60,000 nt of DNA, taken from contig CAIIXF020000004.1 of the NCBI GenBank assembly GCA_903813345.2, positions 26,415,985 through 26,475,984 on the forward strand, read 5' to 3'. The position numbers were made by a program, and so were the translations under genes. The DNA comes from Owenia fusiformis. Lineage: Eukaryota > Annelida > Polychaeta > Sabellida > Oweniidae. A model generated the notes under the pieces. The model had not been told where the DNA came from and did not search any database. It saw only the letters and a list, made by a program, of their open reading frames with translations. Within the stretch, counting starts at the first letter, position 1, and each line of letters begins with the position of its first letter. Positions 24,068-33,999 of this stretch are shown here, in pieces.

Positions 24068-25107
24068 CACTGTAAACCCAAGCCTGCAGTTCGCTTGTCA
24101 AGCTGGTGTTGATTAATGACCCTAGTATCCAGTTCTTAGCTTTGTTTACTAGAAGGTCAAGCAGGCTTCCACTGTAGAAACTTAATGCTACAACCACTTT
24201 TGGTTAATTAAACCGCATTCACTTTTCATGTAATTACTCTTTTAAACTTACTTAGAGACTCAAGCTTTTACTATAATTTAAAAATATGATCAATTATCAA
24301 TCCAGAGATGTAAAAAAAGTCTATGAACTCCAATCATAATCTACTTAATTTTAACACATTCCATTGTATCTATCTTTTGTAAATGAAACACTTGTATGTA
24401 AACAAATTTTTAATTTTTGTACAAATTTGCATGAAAAGTTAGTTTTCAAATAGTTTCTGATTTTTGAATTCTCTAATTTTTTGACGGATTTCTACCTAGA
24501 AGTCTCCTCTTTCTACTCAACTAAGCCAATTTTCTACATTATTTTTTTCCTTTGACATTTCACTTATTTTCTGCAAGCAGCAGCTCAAAGTTGCCTATTC
24601 AAACCAATGCTAAAAATATCAATTTTGGTCAACACCTTCTCAATTGAAATGCCAATATCTTCTTTAAACAAAATAATGTACACTTTTCTTCAACTGATAT
24701 TGTTTCATAATACTTCATTGTTTCTCACTGTGAAAAAAGTTCTGATGTAAAAAATCAGGAAAATATAGAAAATAGGAAGGAAAAGTACACTCAATAATGC
24801 AGAAAATATCTATTTTATATTAACTGATACCTTTAAAATAGGAACATTATGTCAAAATAAATATGATTCAGCAAGTCTTTAATATCATAAGATAATTAGG
24901 TACTGGGTCCAGACAGTGAAATGTAGGTAGAAATCATAGATTTTAAGCTTACCAGACAACATGACCTAGCCTCCAAACACCACAGCCATATTTTATAAGA
25001 CAGGTTTTATTACCACTACGCATGTGCAAGAACACCAGATGTGTGATTAATGGATTTCTACCAGTGACAAGCGAATTGCACAGTTTAGGCCTTGTAGGTT
25101 TACAGTG
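24068..25107. mobile_element. 1.04-kb TIR element with CACTG ends and TCTT duplication
   Basis: Ends CACTGTAAACC...GGTTTACAGTG continue as imperfect inverted repeats (TTCGCTTGTCA against TGACAAGCGAA), about 43 bp per arm. TCTT abuts both ends (24064-24067, 25108-25111). A subterminal CACTGTAGAAAC occurs at 24171. The interior is AT-rich without a transposase. CACTG ends with a 4-bp duplication fit the CMC/Chapaev group, which is an inference only. Confidence 0.8.
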
Positions 25108-25264
25108 TCTTATTCATAATTTCAATTCAACCAATGTTGATAAAGTATCAAATTGAATAATGAATCACAGGACCATGTAGCGCCATCTATATACTGTTTT
25201 GGGTGGGGCATGAATTGAATCTCTGTAAGGGAGTCTAATAGATCAGAGTTCTCTGCCCCAGTCA

Positions 25265-25442
25265 GAACTATATAAAGATGGCGCTACATGCTCTTCTACT
25301 GTGTAAGGAATACATGTTTGATGGTGACATATTGTTATGGTCACCAACTTTTTTGCAACCAAGCTGAGCTGTTGGCGTTCATTGGTCAGTGTCCATAACA
25401 AATGGCAGGTTGTGACATTTTGCATGTCAATGCCTTCTTCCA
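25265..25442 (-). repeat. Dispersed repeat family S, copy 4 (inverted)
   Basis: Reverse complement of the family: GATGGTGACATATTGTTATG, CATAACAAATGGCAGGTTGT and TTTTGCATGTCAATGCCTTC. It lies between Rab6 and MED10. Confidence 0.78.
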
Positions 25443-25792
25443 TTTATTTTTGTCTCGTCTAGAATAGTATTGTGATTTCAATAGTCTATTCTTGTTCTCA
25501 CAAATGCAACTTTTGGCTGTTGGATTAGCCTACTGTACTATTTCATGCCAACCCATTTAGATCTGAATGAATAGTGTCAGGCAGAGACATAAAAAACATG
25601 TTTTATATGTCTCTGTGTCAGGTACTATTCATACCATATTTAAATGAGATGCCCATGAAATAGTAGGTTAATATGATGAGAAACATATAAAAACGTCTTT
25701 GTTTTAGGATCGTTATCTCCATAGTAACATTTATCAATATTCTAAGTGGCATATTTTTATTTACAGACTTCAGGCTACATCTAAATCTCAAC
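25443..25792 (+). promoter_or_regulatory. MED10 upstream region with a candidate 5' UTR splice acceptor
   Basis: TTTTTATTTACAG (ending 25766) just before the MED10 start looks like a splice acceptor, so the coding exon may be preceded by a spliced non-coding exon. An inverted repeat GAGACATAAAAAACATG / TATATGTCTC lies at about 25583-25612. No TATA box is evident. Confidence 0.4.
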
Positions 25793-26197
25793 ATGGCTGA
25801 CAAATTTGAAACCCTTGAACAAAACTTGGAAATGTTTATTGAGAACACACGTCAAATAGGCATTACAGTGAGTGATTTTCAACCCCAAGGACAGAGTGTT
25901 CTTAACCAGAAACTACAGGGAATGATCTCCGGACTACAAGATATAGACAAGCTAAAAAGTCAACTTCAGGATGTACAGGTTCCTCTTGATGTATTTGAAT
26001 ACATTGATCAGGGTAGGAACCCACAGTTATACACAAGGCACTGTATGGAGAAGTCGCTATCTAAGAATGAATCTGTGAAAGGGAAAATTGATGGATTTAA
26101 AAAGTTTAAAGTTCTGTTGTTATTAGAACTTAGTCAGGTATTCCCTAATGAAATGGCGAAGTATAGAGCTGTGAGGGGGGATGATCGACTAGCTTGA
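25793..26197 (+). CDS. med10: Mediator complex subunit 10 (MED10)
   Basis: A complete 134-residue protein with the full MED10 (Nut2) family sequence: start MADKFETLEQNLEMFIEN, then SDFQPQGQ, LNQKLQGMISGLQDIDKLKS, the family signature VPLDVFEYIDQGRNPQLYT, KNESVKGKIDGFKKFK and the end FPNEMAKYRAVRGDD. Animal MED10 proteins are of almost the same length (human 135). MED10 is in the middle module of Mediator, the nuclear coactivator bridging transcription factors and RNA polymerase II. The coding region has no intron, unlike vertebrate MED10. It is not obviously a decayed retrocopy: the frame is intact and I see no poly(A) tail or flanking direct repeat. It is head-to-head with Rab6, 2.1 kb apart. 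Confidence 0.97.
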   Translation: MADKFETLEQNLEMFIENTRQIGITVSDFQPQGQSVLNQKLQGMISGLQDIDKLKSQLQDVQVPLDVFEYIDQGRNPQLYTRHCMEKSLSKNESVKGKIDGFKKFKVLLLLELSQVFPNEMAKYRAVRGDDRLA

Positions 26198-26390
26198 TGA
26201 GCATGAAGGGCAGAACATTTGCTGGGTGTTCTTCATCAACCCTGCCGGTTGCAGTATACATAACTGTATAAAACTGTAAAGTAGAGAACCTCCATAAGCA
26301 GAACACTTCAAAGTCCTGTTGTGATTATGAACCTCCTACATATCACTGTACAATGTATAACTTATTGAAGTCCCTGCACAGCATAGATGA

Positions 26391-26575
26391 CAGGCCCATA
26401 GCAAGGATTTGCCAAGGGGGGGGGTCATTTTTCAAAAATTTCCAGGGGGGGTTCACATTTGACAAATTTGGCTCAAATATGGCTAAAATCACTTGAGAAG
26501 TGCTCAAAATGGTGAAAACTGCATGATTTTGAAAGAATTTTTGGCCATGGGGAACTCCCCCTGGCTACGGGCCTG
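26391..26575. mobile_element. MITE with CAGGCC termini, copy 2
   Basis: 185 bp, starting CAGGCCCATAGCAAGG and ending CCTGGCTACGGGCCTG, with perfect GATGA flanks (26386-26390, 26576-26580). It is similar throughout to 8720-8885 (GAAAGAATTTTTGGCCA near one end) and contains G-runs. The next element begins at the very next base. Confidence 0.85.
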
Positions 26576-26580
26576 GATGA

Positions 26581-27127
26581 TACTGTACTCCGGGTATTGT
26601 TCGCGTGCGATTTAATTTCGCTTTGTTCGCGAATGTAGTAAAATCTCGAACATTTATCGTCGCGAAATTGGTCTTTTAAATCCCCGGGGATTTGGCCCGG
26701 GACTTTTGATATGTTTCATTCGGTGTAAAACGTATCCTCCAGTGGTGTTGGGCGATCATTCAAACTAAATGTCTAACATTTTGTTGTTGGGCGATAATTC
26801 AAACTAAATGTCTAACATTTTGTTGTTAGGCCAACAAAGGCAAGAACTGTTGACGACAATGATATCCTACAAATTGAAGTTGAAAAAGCCAAACAAGAAT
26901 ATTCAAATAAATGCCCTAAACGTGGAAAATATACAAACATCATTCGGATTCTGAATGGGCTAAATAGCCAGGTACGCATCAATGAATCATGGTAATCTGA
27001 AAAAAATTCAACTTGTGCAATCCGCAAAATGTCATCAACTCAAATCCGCGAAATTAAATAGCCGCGAAATTGCAATTTTGAGAAATCGCGAAATTTTATA
27101 GCGTCGAAATTTACCCGGAGTACAGTA
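26581..27127. mobile_element. MITE with TACTGTACTCCGGGTA termini
   Basis: The ends TACTGTACTCCGGGTA and TACCCGGAGTACAGTA are inverted and start and end with TA, as in Tc1/mariner-type insertions. Subterminal arms are rich in TTCGCG/CGCGAAATT motifs on both sides. Inside, a 41-bp unit (GGGCGAT(C/A)ATTCAAACTAAA...) is tandemly duplicated at 26748-26828. No transposase is seen. Confidence 0.85.
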
Positions 27128-27240
27128 TCATGACATACAATATCTTAGGAATACATCCGTCAGCAGGTTGCATTTTGGCCTTCAGTGTTGTAACATTAAA
27201 ACTGCAGGGATTTCGTCAGCTACCCAGAAAATATAGATGA

Positions 27241-27446
27241 CACATAGCAGTGATCTCCCCAGCATTAAACAAGTGAGCGCAACACCCACCTGAGATTTTG
27301 AAAATAAGCTTGCACCCACCTGAAAATCCTTTTGCACCCACTTGAAAATGAGAAAAATCACGAAAAATTGGCATATTTTGGTCTGAGTTGTGAAAATGAG
27401 AATTATGCACCCACCTGAGAAAAAATCCTTGGGAGATCACTGCATA
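27241..27446. repeat. Dispersed repeat family D, copy 2
   Basis: Begins GCAGTGATCTCCCCAGCATT and ends CTTGGGAGATCACTGC, which are inverted ends. It shares the CCTGAGATTTTGAAAATA and CTTGCACCCACCTGAAAA segments with 14560-14790. Confidence 0.85.
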
Positions 27447-27800
27447 GGTTACAAAACTTCAGTTATGTTGTGGATAAACTGTAAAATGATCATCTAAATC
27501 TGGGGAAATTATATTGGATTACTAACTCAGGATATTTTGCATGATATTAAAAAAATTGAGTAAATTGAGGAATGAACACAATGGATGCAGCTCCCAACAT
27601 TTCATTCTGTTAATGTCATTAACTGCAACAATCATGATGAAATCTAGAAATCTATGGTGTCTTGTTAAATATATCAAAAATATACTTGGTGGGCTATTTC
27701 AGCCATATTCACCATCAAAAAGACTTAATGCTTATAAAACCCAACATTGCCAAAAAATAACTCTCATACCAAAAGGTGTTTACTTAAAATCCAAATTTTT
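27447..27800. other. No feature seen
   Basis: AT-rich; the open frame at 27541-27849 has no recognisable content. Confidence 0.4.
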
Positions 27801-27848
27801 AAAGTCCGCCAAATTAAGTAGTCGACTGTATTTCATGTTTCAATCGTA

Positions 27849-28678
27849 AAGGAGGAGGGAAAGAATCGCAACAGATTTTGGACAGTCATATGTTGGATTT
27901 TGGCTATTCTCTGAGGATTTAAACATGTGCATATGTAAAACCAATGCATTACCTCCAGGAAAAGCAGTCATAGAAATGATAAAATAAATTCGAATTTGAG
28001 ACGGGAAACATGGATCCATTATGGGTGACCAAAATTAGCTGAAAGCAATGGATCCGCCAAATGGTCGAAACAGCCAGGACATGTAGCACCAAATTAAGTA
28101 GAAGTACATTACCTCAATTTCAAGTACTAGATCCCACCCAACCACATGTTTTTTCTGAAATGTTGTTCTGATTTTCACCCCCTTCCACCCCTGCTTTTTT
28201 TATTTTTTGTTGCATCAATATATTGCGTTTTGCCACACAGTTAACCACTTTAAAGGAATAAGTGATTCCTTCGGGGGTTTTAAAGATATCCATTATGGGT
28301 GACCAAAATTAGCTGTGAGCAATGGATCGCATGAGTTTTCCCTATGGGAAAATAACATGGGAAATATTGTTTTCCACTTTATCTAAAAGGAATCACTTAT
28401 TGCTTTCAAGGGGTTAACTGTTTGTCAGAACAAAACATATTGATGCAAGAAAGATTAAAAAGGGGGTTGAAAATCAGGATAACATTTCAGAAAAACATGT
28501 GGGTGGTTTGTTTGCATCTTCCCTGTCTCAAAGTCGAAATTATTTTATCATCTCTAGGAGTGCTTTCCTGGAGGTAATGCATTGGTCGAACATATTCACC
28601 TGTTTAAATCCTCAGAAAATTGCAAAAATCCAACACATGACTCTCCGAAATCTGTTGGGATACTTTCCCTCCTCCTTT
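27849..28678. repeat. 830-bp imperfect palindrome
   Basis: Left arm from AAAGGAGGAGGGAAAG at 27849, right arm ending CTTTCCCTCCTCCTTT at 28678. Arms pair over several hundred bases (for example TGAGGATTTAAACATGTG, CAATGCATTACCTCCAGG, CACATGTTTTT). The left arm has about 130 extra bases (about 28010-28140) including CCATTATGGGTGACCAAAAT, which also occurs in the central loop near 28292. AAAGTCCGCCAAATTAA flanks the structure at 27801-27817 and 28704-28720. Confidence 0.85.
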
Positions 28679-28720
28679 GTATGGTACATAAATTTCAATA
28701 TTAAAAGTCCGCCAAATTAA

Positions 28721-29089
28721 TGGCCTGGAATGGCGATTGGTGGCCGATATGAATTGACTTCAATTTTTTTATATTATGATCAATTTGACGGACGGATGGA
28801 CGGGCGGGGTGTCTCGATTAACCTTGTCTATGGGTTTTCTTTTTAATTTATACTCAAAAATGAAGGATTTCTTATCTTCACTTCCGTCACAAAAATAGAT
28901 ATCAGCTTTGTAAAGTGTACACGAGAAGCTGAAAATACTACTTACATGCAGGATACGTAAAATGTTCTTCGAGAGCCTATGAACAATATAACATGGCAAA
29001 ACAATCAGCTTATAGCCATTGTGGGATCCACAGCCTTTTGGAATAGTTCAAAAGCGTTAGGTAAAGAGGGACTCTGATAAATCAGAATG
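28721..29089. other. No feature seen
   Basis: No exon or repeat recognised between the two fold-back structures. Confidence 0.4.
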
Positions 29090-29097
29090 GCTTATAG

Positions 29098-29695
29098 TTA
29101 CTCACTTCGAGAGCCATGTTAGATTTTGAAACTTATGGCTCTCAAACGGAGAAGTGAACAGCTGATCAATAGTGACCTTTGAAATTGAATTAAGTCGATC
29201 CGCGGCTTACTTTTGGTCTCTAACTGTGTCTTACATCAGTATCATCAATCCGTGTAAGTATTGGAGCGCTGGAGTACTTCTTTTTCGATCAAGACTTGTA
29301 AATTGTTCATCGAGTTAAAGTTTTACAGACCTATTTCCAATATGGCGGTTTGCTAGGTGTGAGATACGCAACGAACGAAATGAATTTTGAGAATTAGTTA
29401 GGTTCGGACAACCTCCGGAGATTTACGAAAATGTCCGAACAGAAACCGCCATATTGGAATTTGGCAGTAAAACGATTCTCTCGACTAAGCAATTACAAGT
29501 CTTGATCGAAAAAGAAGTACTCCAGCGCTCCAATACTTACACGGATTGATGATACTGATGTAAGACACAGTTAGAGACCAAAAGTAAGCCGCGGATCGAC
29601 TTAATTCGATTTCAAAGGTCACGATCATTGAGCTGTCCAAATGCTCCGTGGGAAAGCTATTATATCAAAATCCAAATAGCTTTCGCAGGAAGTAA
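29098..29695. mobile_element. 598-bp fold-back element with 8-bp target duplication
   Basis: Inverted-repeat ends TTACTCACTTCGAGAGCC and TTACTTCCTGCGAAAGCT (right end read inversely) continue as long, very similar arms (AAGTCGATCCGCGGCTTA, TACTTCTTTTTCGATCAAGA). GCTTATAG occurs directly outside both ends (29090-29097, 29696-29703). Each end also folds on itself: GAGAGCC...GGCTCTC on the left, GAAAGCT...AGCTTTC on the right. No protein is encoded. Confidence 0.88.
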
Positions 29696-29703
29696 GCTTA
29701 TAG

Positions 29704-30360
29704 CATGTATAGAGAACATTTTCATTTGATCAAAACTTATATGCTATGCAAAGTACCAGTTCCAAGAAATTAAATCACCGCACATTAAGGCCACCAGGCA
29801 TTTGAAAGGCTAAGCTATTTTATATTTGATCTTAAAAATGATAAAGTGATATTACAGACCAAAGAGCGTATTTTGACTATTTTCGTTATTTTAAACAAGC
29901 ATACACAATCCTTAATGTAAGGTTGGATGATATTGTTTTATTATTGTGAAATTGCCAATGCAGAAATCTACTTTTATTCTACTTTTTGAAAAATGTGAAT
30001 TTTTATTCTCAAATCGTCATGTCTTAAAATGTTTATGACATGAAACAGTGAGGTGCTTTAACGTTTCAAAGTACACAACGTGCAAACCTTTTCAGGATCA
30101 TGGTTTATAACGAGGCTATACTATGCTCGCAGGGTATCCAAATACACATGTACTCACGTATCGTGACGTGTCCAATAATAACTGACGTTATCGTGAAACG
30201 TATTTCATGACTAAAATTAAGTGCAAGTTACTTTCGAAATCGATCGGCTCCAATACATTTCTGCTTACATGTATACGGTTTTGCTTGATAAATTTGATTT
30301 TTCAACGGTTAGCTACTAGGTATCAGAACGCGTAAATTATCGTAAGATCGGAAACGTACA
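29704..30360. other. No feature seen
   Basis: AT-rich sequence. CGAGGCTATACTATGCTCGC followed by AGGGTAT at about 30113 resembles the repeats at 37911 and 39306. Confidence 0.4.
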
Positions 30361-32385
30361 TACAGGGTGATACACAAAAAACCGTCCACTTTTTTCTTTG
30401 CTTTATGAATAAACCAATTTCAGCGTCGAATCACGACTGTTATCCCAATTATATATAAGGGTTATGTACTGGGAGGTTTTGGATACAGGGTTTATCCCAA
30501 GGGAAATAGAGATTATCCTATATGAGGTTCAGGATATTGGGATTATCCCGAGGCCAATATAATATATTTGCCCGAGGGCCGCAGGTCCCGAGGGAAAATA
30601 TGTTATATTGGCCAAGGGATAATCAAAATATCCTGAACCGACTATAGGATAATATGTTTATCCCATACCAATCTTGGTCATCTGGTTCACATTGTTCAAT
30701 CGTGGAAATATTTTAGAATATTCACGTCCAGTTTTGTTTTCTTGGCTGTGGGCGGACTTTCCTGTTCTCTCAAATATTCCCACATTTATTTTCTCGGATT
30801 TTTGATTGATTAAGTGGAGGCTCCTTCCCTTTTTTAAACCATCAAACAGATCCAGATTGTCTGTGTTTTCTCCATTGTCGTTTACAGTCATTACGCGAAC
30901 GTTACAAATTATGAACAAATATGCGAGCGGTGATTATGACGTAGCGGGCAGATATACTATATCTGCCCGCTCGGAGCGGGACGTAAAGCTATATCTGCCC
31001 GCTGATGAAAATATAAGTTTTTACAAACCGGCTTTATGTACCTGTAACACGTCCAAGTATGGGATAAATATGTGTATCTCCCGAGGGACCGCAGGGATAA
31101 GCACTGTATCCAAAACCGACCGTACATAACAGATGTATTTCATACCTACTGAGGTTCTAGGTACATCATACCTTATAAAGATCCAAAATTCCAAAACATA
31201 CTTAAGGTACTAGGCGTTTTCTTGGTCTTAAAGTTTGCGAGATTAAAAATTGAAAGAAAATGTGAAACTAATTTTGAAAAAAAAATTGAAAAAATGTGAA
31301 CAAAATGTTGACAAAAAAAATTTGAAAAAAATGTTGAAAAAAATTTTGAAAGAATTTTGAAAAAAATTTGAATAAAATTTTGAAAAAAAATGTTTCAATT
31401 TTTTTCAGGAGCGGGACCGGGATGGATATACGCTGTATCCATACAGTAGATACACTATATATTCCCGCTCGTTATGTACCTAGAACCTCAGTAGGTATGA
31501 AATACATAAGGGTTATGTACTGGGAGGTTTTGGATATAGGTTATATCCCGAGGAATATATTTATATCACCCCGAGGGACCGAAGGGACCAAGGGGAGATA
31601 TAAATATTTCCCGAGGGATATACCCTATATCCAAAACCGATCGTACATAACTGGTGTATCTCATACTTAAGTGGGTTTGGGGTTCCACCTTTGTCAAATG
31701 ACAAGATAGGCCTATACTGTAAAAGCACAATTTATATTTAACATTTTCTTAATATTCCTTCGGTTCAATACAATGAAATTGTAACATTTAAACTATTTAG
31801 AAAATTTTAAACTTTCAAATGTTAATTTTTTTCAATTTTTAAAACTTGAAAAATTCCCGGGAGCGGGATGGATATATTATATCTGCCCGCATTTGCCCTG
31901 GAGCGGGACATATATTTATATCCTGCCCGCTCCTCAGATATGATATATATTCCCGGGTGATATCTACCCCAAACCCACTCAAGTATGAGATACTACGGGT
32001 TATCCAATGGTTACAAGACATAAAATATATTTCAACTGTAATTCTAGGCCAATCGCGCCTGCTAGAACATCTTAGTAACAATTCTAACCATCCAAAGGAA
32101 TTGATAGTGACATTATATTACCTTTATTGTCCATTTTCCTACGAGATGACATTATCAAACATTTGCTCGGCTGTATATGCGTGTCTTGCTCGGCGGTAGG
32201 TTGTACAGGTATATACACGGGTACTCTTTCCCCTCGTGTAACACTGTGACTATCGATCTGATGGTCATGAAATAAGGTAGGCAGGTAGGAAATTGAATGA
32301 TGTACAAATGTGTAAGTTATTTCTTAAAATGACAAAGATATTAAGAAAATGGTGTAAGGGTTTCCAGTTTTTTGACCACCCTGTA
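30361..32385. mobile_element. Candidate mariner-like element carrying a palindrome array
   Basis: TACAGGGTGATACACAAAAA at 30361 and its imperfect inverse, AGTTTTTTGACCACCCTGTA at 32366-32385, are plausible terminal repeats with TA at both outer ends. No transposase remnant was recognised between them; the interior is mainly the palindrome array. The pairing rests on about 9 perfect bases plus the A-run and is moderate evidence. Confidence 0.5.
30461..31993. repeat. Array of four abutting palindromes
   Basis: Four consecutive inverted repeats lie end to end. A is 30461-31130 (GTTATGTACTGGGAGGTTTT / AACCGACCGTACATAAC). C is 31139-31503 (TTCATACCTACTGAGGTTCT / AGAACCTCAGTAGGTATGAA). D is 31512-31651, with the same ends as A. 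E is 31656-31993 (TCATACTTAAGTGGGTTT / AAACCCACTCAAGTATGA). A+C and D+E have matching junctions, so the array is two tandem copies of a two-palindrome unit. Internal motifs GGAGCGGGA, GCGGGCAGATATA and CCCGAGGGACCG recur in both orientations. C and E both contain an A/T-rich TTTTGAAAAAAA block. Confidence 0.85.
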
Positions 32386-32867
32386 ATTAGTATCGTGTCG
32401 AATCCACACACACACAAAATACACGTTTGCTGAGCTATTTAAAGGAACCATGTTAGTTTTCCCTTAAAATCACAGACTCGTGAACATAGTTTATGAAATA
32501 TCAACATAACCAAATATTTATTTCAAAAATATGTACAATGCATCAACCTTTTTTTACACTACACATAGAACAATATATTTCCATTGTTTATAATACACGT
32601 GGCTGTGGCCCGAGAGAGATTGAATGTCAGATTATTAATCTGGCGTCCTCGTGTCACCCGGGAATAGCATTCAAACTATGACGTGTTATATACAAAGCTA
32701 ATCATCAATATCTATTTTTGCTTTCTACGTGCGTATTCTTCTATTGTTACAAGGACAATTCTAAGTACCTTTTCCCTTGGAAGATCAAGTTTTTATTTCT
32801 GAATACGTCATAGGTTCTAAAAGGATCTCAATTCTCCTGTCAATGACTTTATATCCAAGCCATTAAC
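32386..32867. other. No feature seen
   Basis: AT-rich; a short CACACACACA tract lies near 32408. No exon recognised. Confidence 0.4.
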
Positions 32868-33345
32868 ATGGTATTGCTGTTTGCACCTGTACAACATGGT
32901 GCATTTATTTGCACCTGTACAACCTGGTGCATTTATGTGCAACTGTACAGCCTGGTGCATTTAATTGCACCCGTACAACCTGGTGCATTTAATTGCACCT
33001 GTACAATGGTGCATTTATTTGCAACTACAACCTGGTGCATTTATTTGCACCCGTACAACCTGGTGCATTTATTTGCACCCGTACAACCTGGCGCAATTAA
33101 TTGCACCTGTACAATGGTGCTTTTATTTGCAACTACAACCTGGTGCATTTATTTGCACCTGTACAACCTGGTGCATTTATGTGCAACTGTACAGCCTCGT
33201 GCATTTATTTGCACCCGTACAACCTGGTGCATTGAATTGCACCTGTACAACCTGGTGCATTTATGTGCAACTGTACAACCTGGTGCATTTATGTGCACCC
33301 GTACAACCTGGTGCATTCAATTGTACCTGTATAATCTGGTGCATT
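32868..33345. repeat. 28-bp minisatellite
   Basis: About 17 units of ACCTGGTGCATTTATTTGCA plus CCCGTACA, some with deletions to 25 bp or less. Each unit contains an inverted pair, GGTGCA...TGCACC, and can form a hairpin. The unit lacks stops in several frames, so it generates long open frames (181 and 127 codons) of repetitive Cys/Trp/His-rich peptide; these are not evidence for a gene. Confidence 0.95.
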
Positions 33346-33721
33346 TAATCATTCAATGGACCAGATCTTTGTATAGCGAAACAGTTTGTTGTGTATTGCG
33401 ACCTTTTAATTGACGAATTGAAATTCCCATGCAACAGCAAAATATCATAAAAATATACTTTTTGAGATTTTTGAAGTAGAATTACAAAACGCTGTCGGAT
33501 TGGCATAAATTACTCAAAATTGGAATTTTTACCCAAATTTGTATAATTTTGATCAAACTGGCACAAATTTGGTCAAATTGGCATTTTGAATGAAAATCTG
33601 GCGGTAGAATTCCCACTCTTACAAAACTCATTTCATAATTCTACTTTTGGTCCATTTTCATATATCAGCAAAAATGAAACCTTAAAGTCAATGACTTCAA
33701 CTACTGTACAGTTCTTGGCGT
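33346..33721 (-). other. Serpin 3' flank / 3' UTR
   Basis: Lies downstream of the serpin stop codon on the minus strand. No clear AATAAA was found close to the stop. No other feature. Confidence 0.4.
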
Positions 33722-33999
33722 CTATTTCCAAATAGCAAATGCAACGAAAACACAAATAAGAGACATGAAGACACCATATTTATTCACCATGGCAGTGTTG
33801 TTATCGTCCTGGGTGTAAAAGCCACTTTTGAAAACGGCAGAAGTGACGGGCTGTTCCTTTACCCTCCCTAGAAAAACGATAGATCCGGTGGATTTCTCCC
33901 TAATGAAGAACATGAATGGATGATCGGCCTTGAACTCTTTGGGATCCTGGACTGACGTCAGTGAAATCCCTCCGCCGGTTGCTGCAGCCGCCTCGGTAC
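33722..33999 (-). CDS. Serpin, last exon (reactive loop and C-terminal anchor-like tail)
   Basis: This exon continues the reactive-centre loop and strand region of the serpin begun at 34860-35904. The acceptor TTACTTTCAG ends at 34000; the first two bases GT complete the Gly codon split after exon 1. It encodes the hinge TEAAAATGGG, a loop with LTSVQ near the predicted scissile bond and no Arg or Lys there, then the serpin signature ADHPFMFFIREKSTGSIVFL followed by GRV. Typical serpins end a few residues later. Here 45 more follow, with the hydrophobic stretch YGVFMSLICVFVAFAIW and a final Lys. This looks like a tail-anchor or GPI-attachment signal. Confidence 0.93.

Noticed and set aside
32868-33413. 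Long open frames (181 and 127 codons) of Cys/Trp-rich repetitive peptide
   Set aside because: They are read through a 28-bp tandem repeat that lacks stops in several frames; no splice sites, conserved domain or start context supports a gene.
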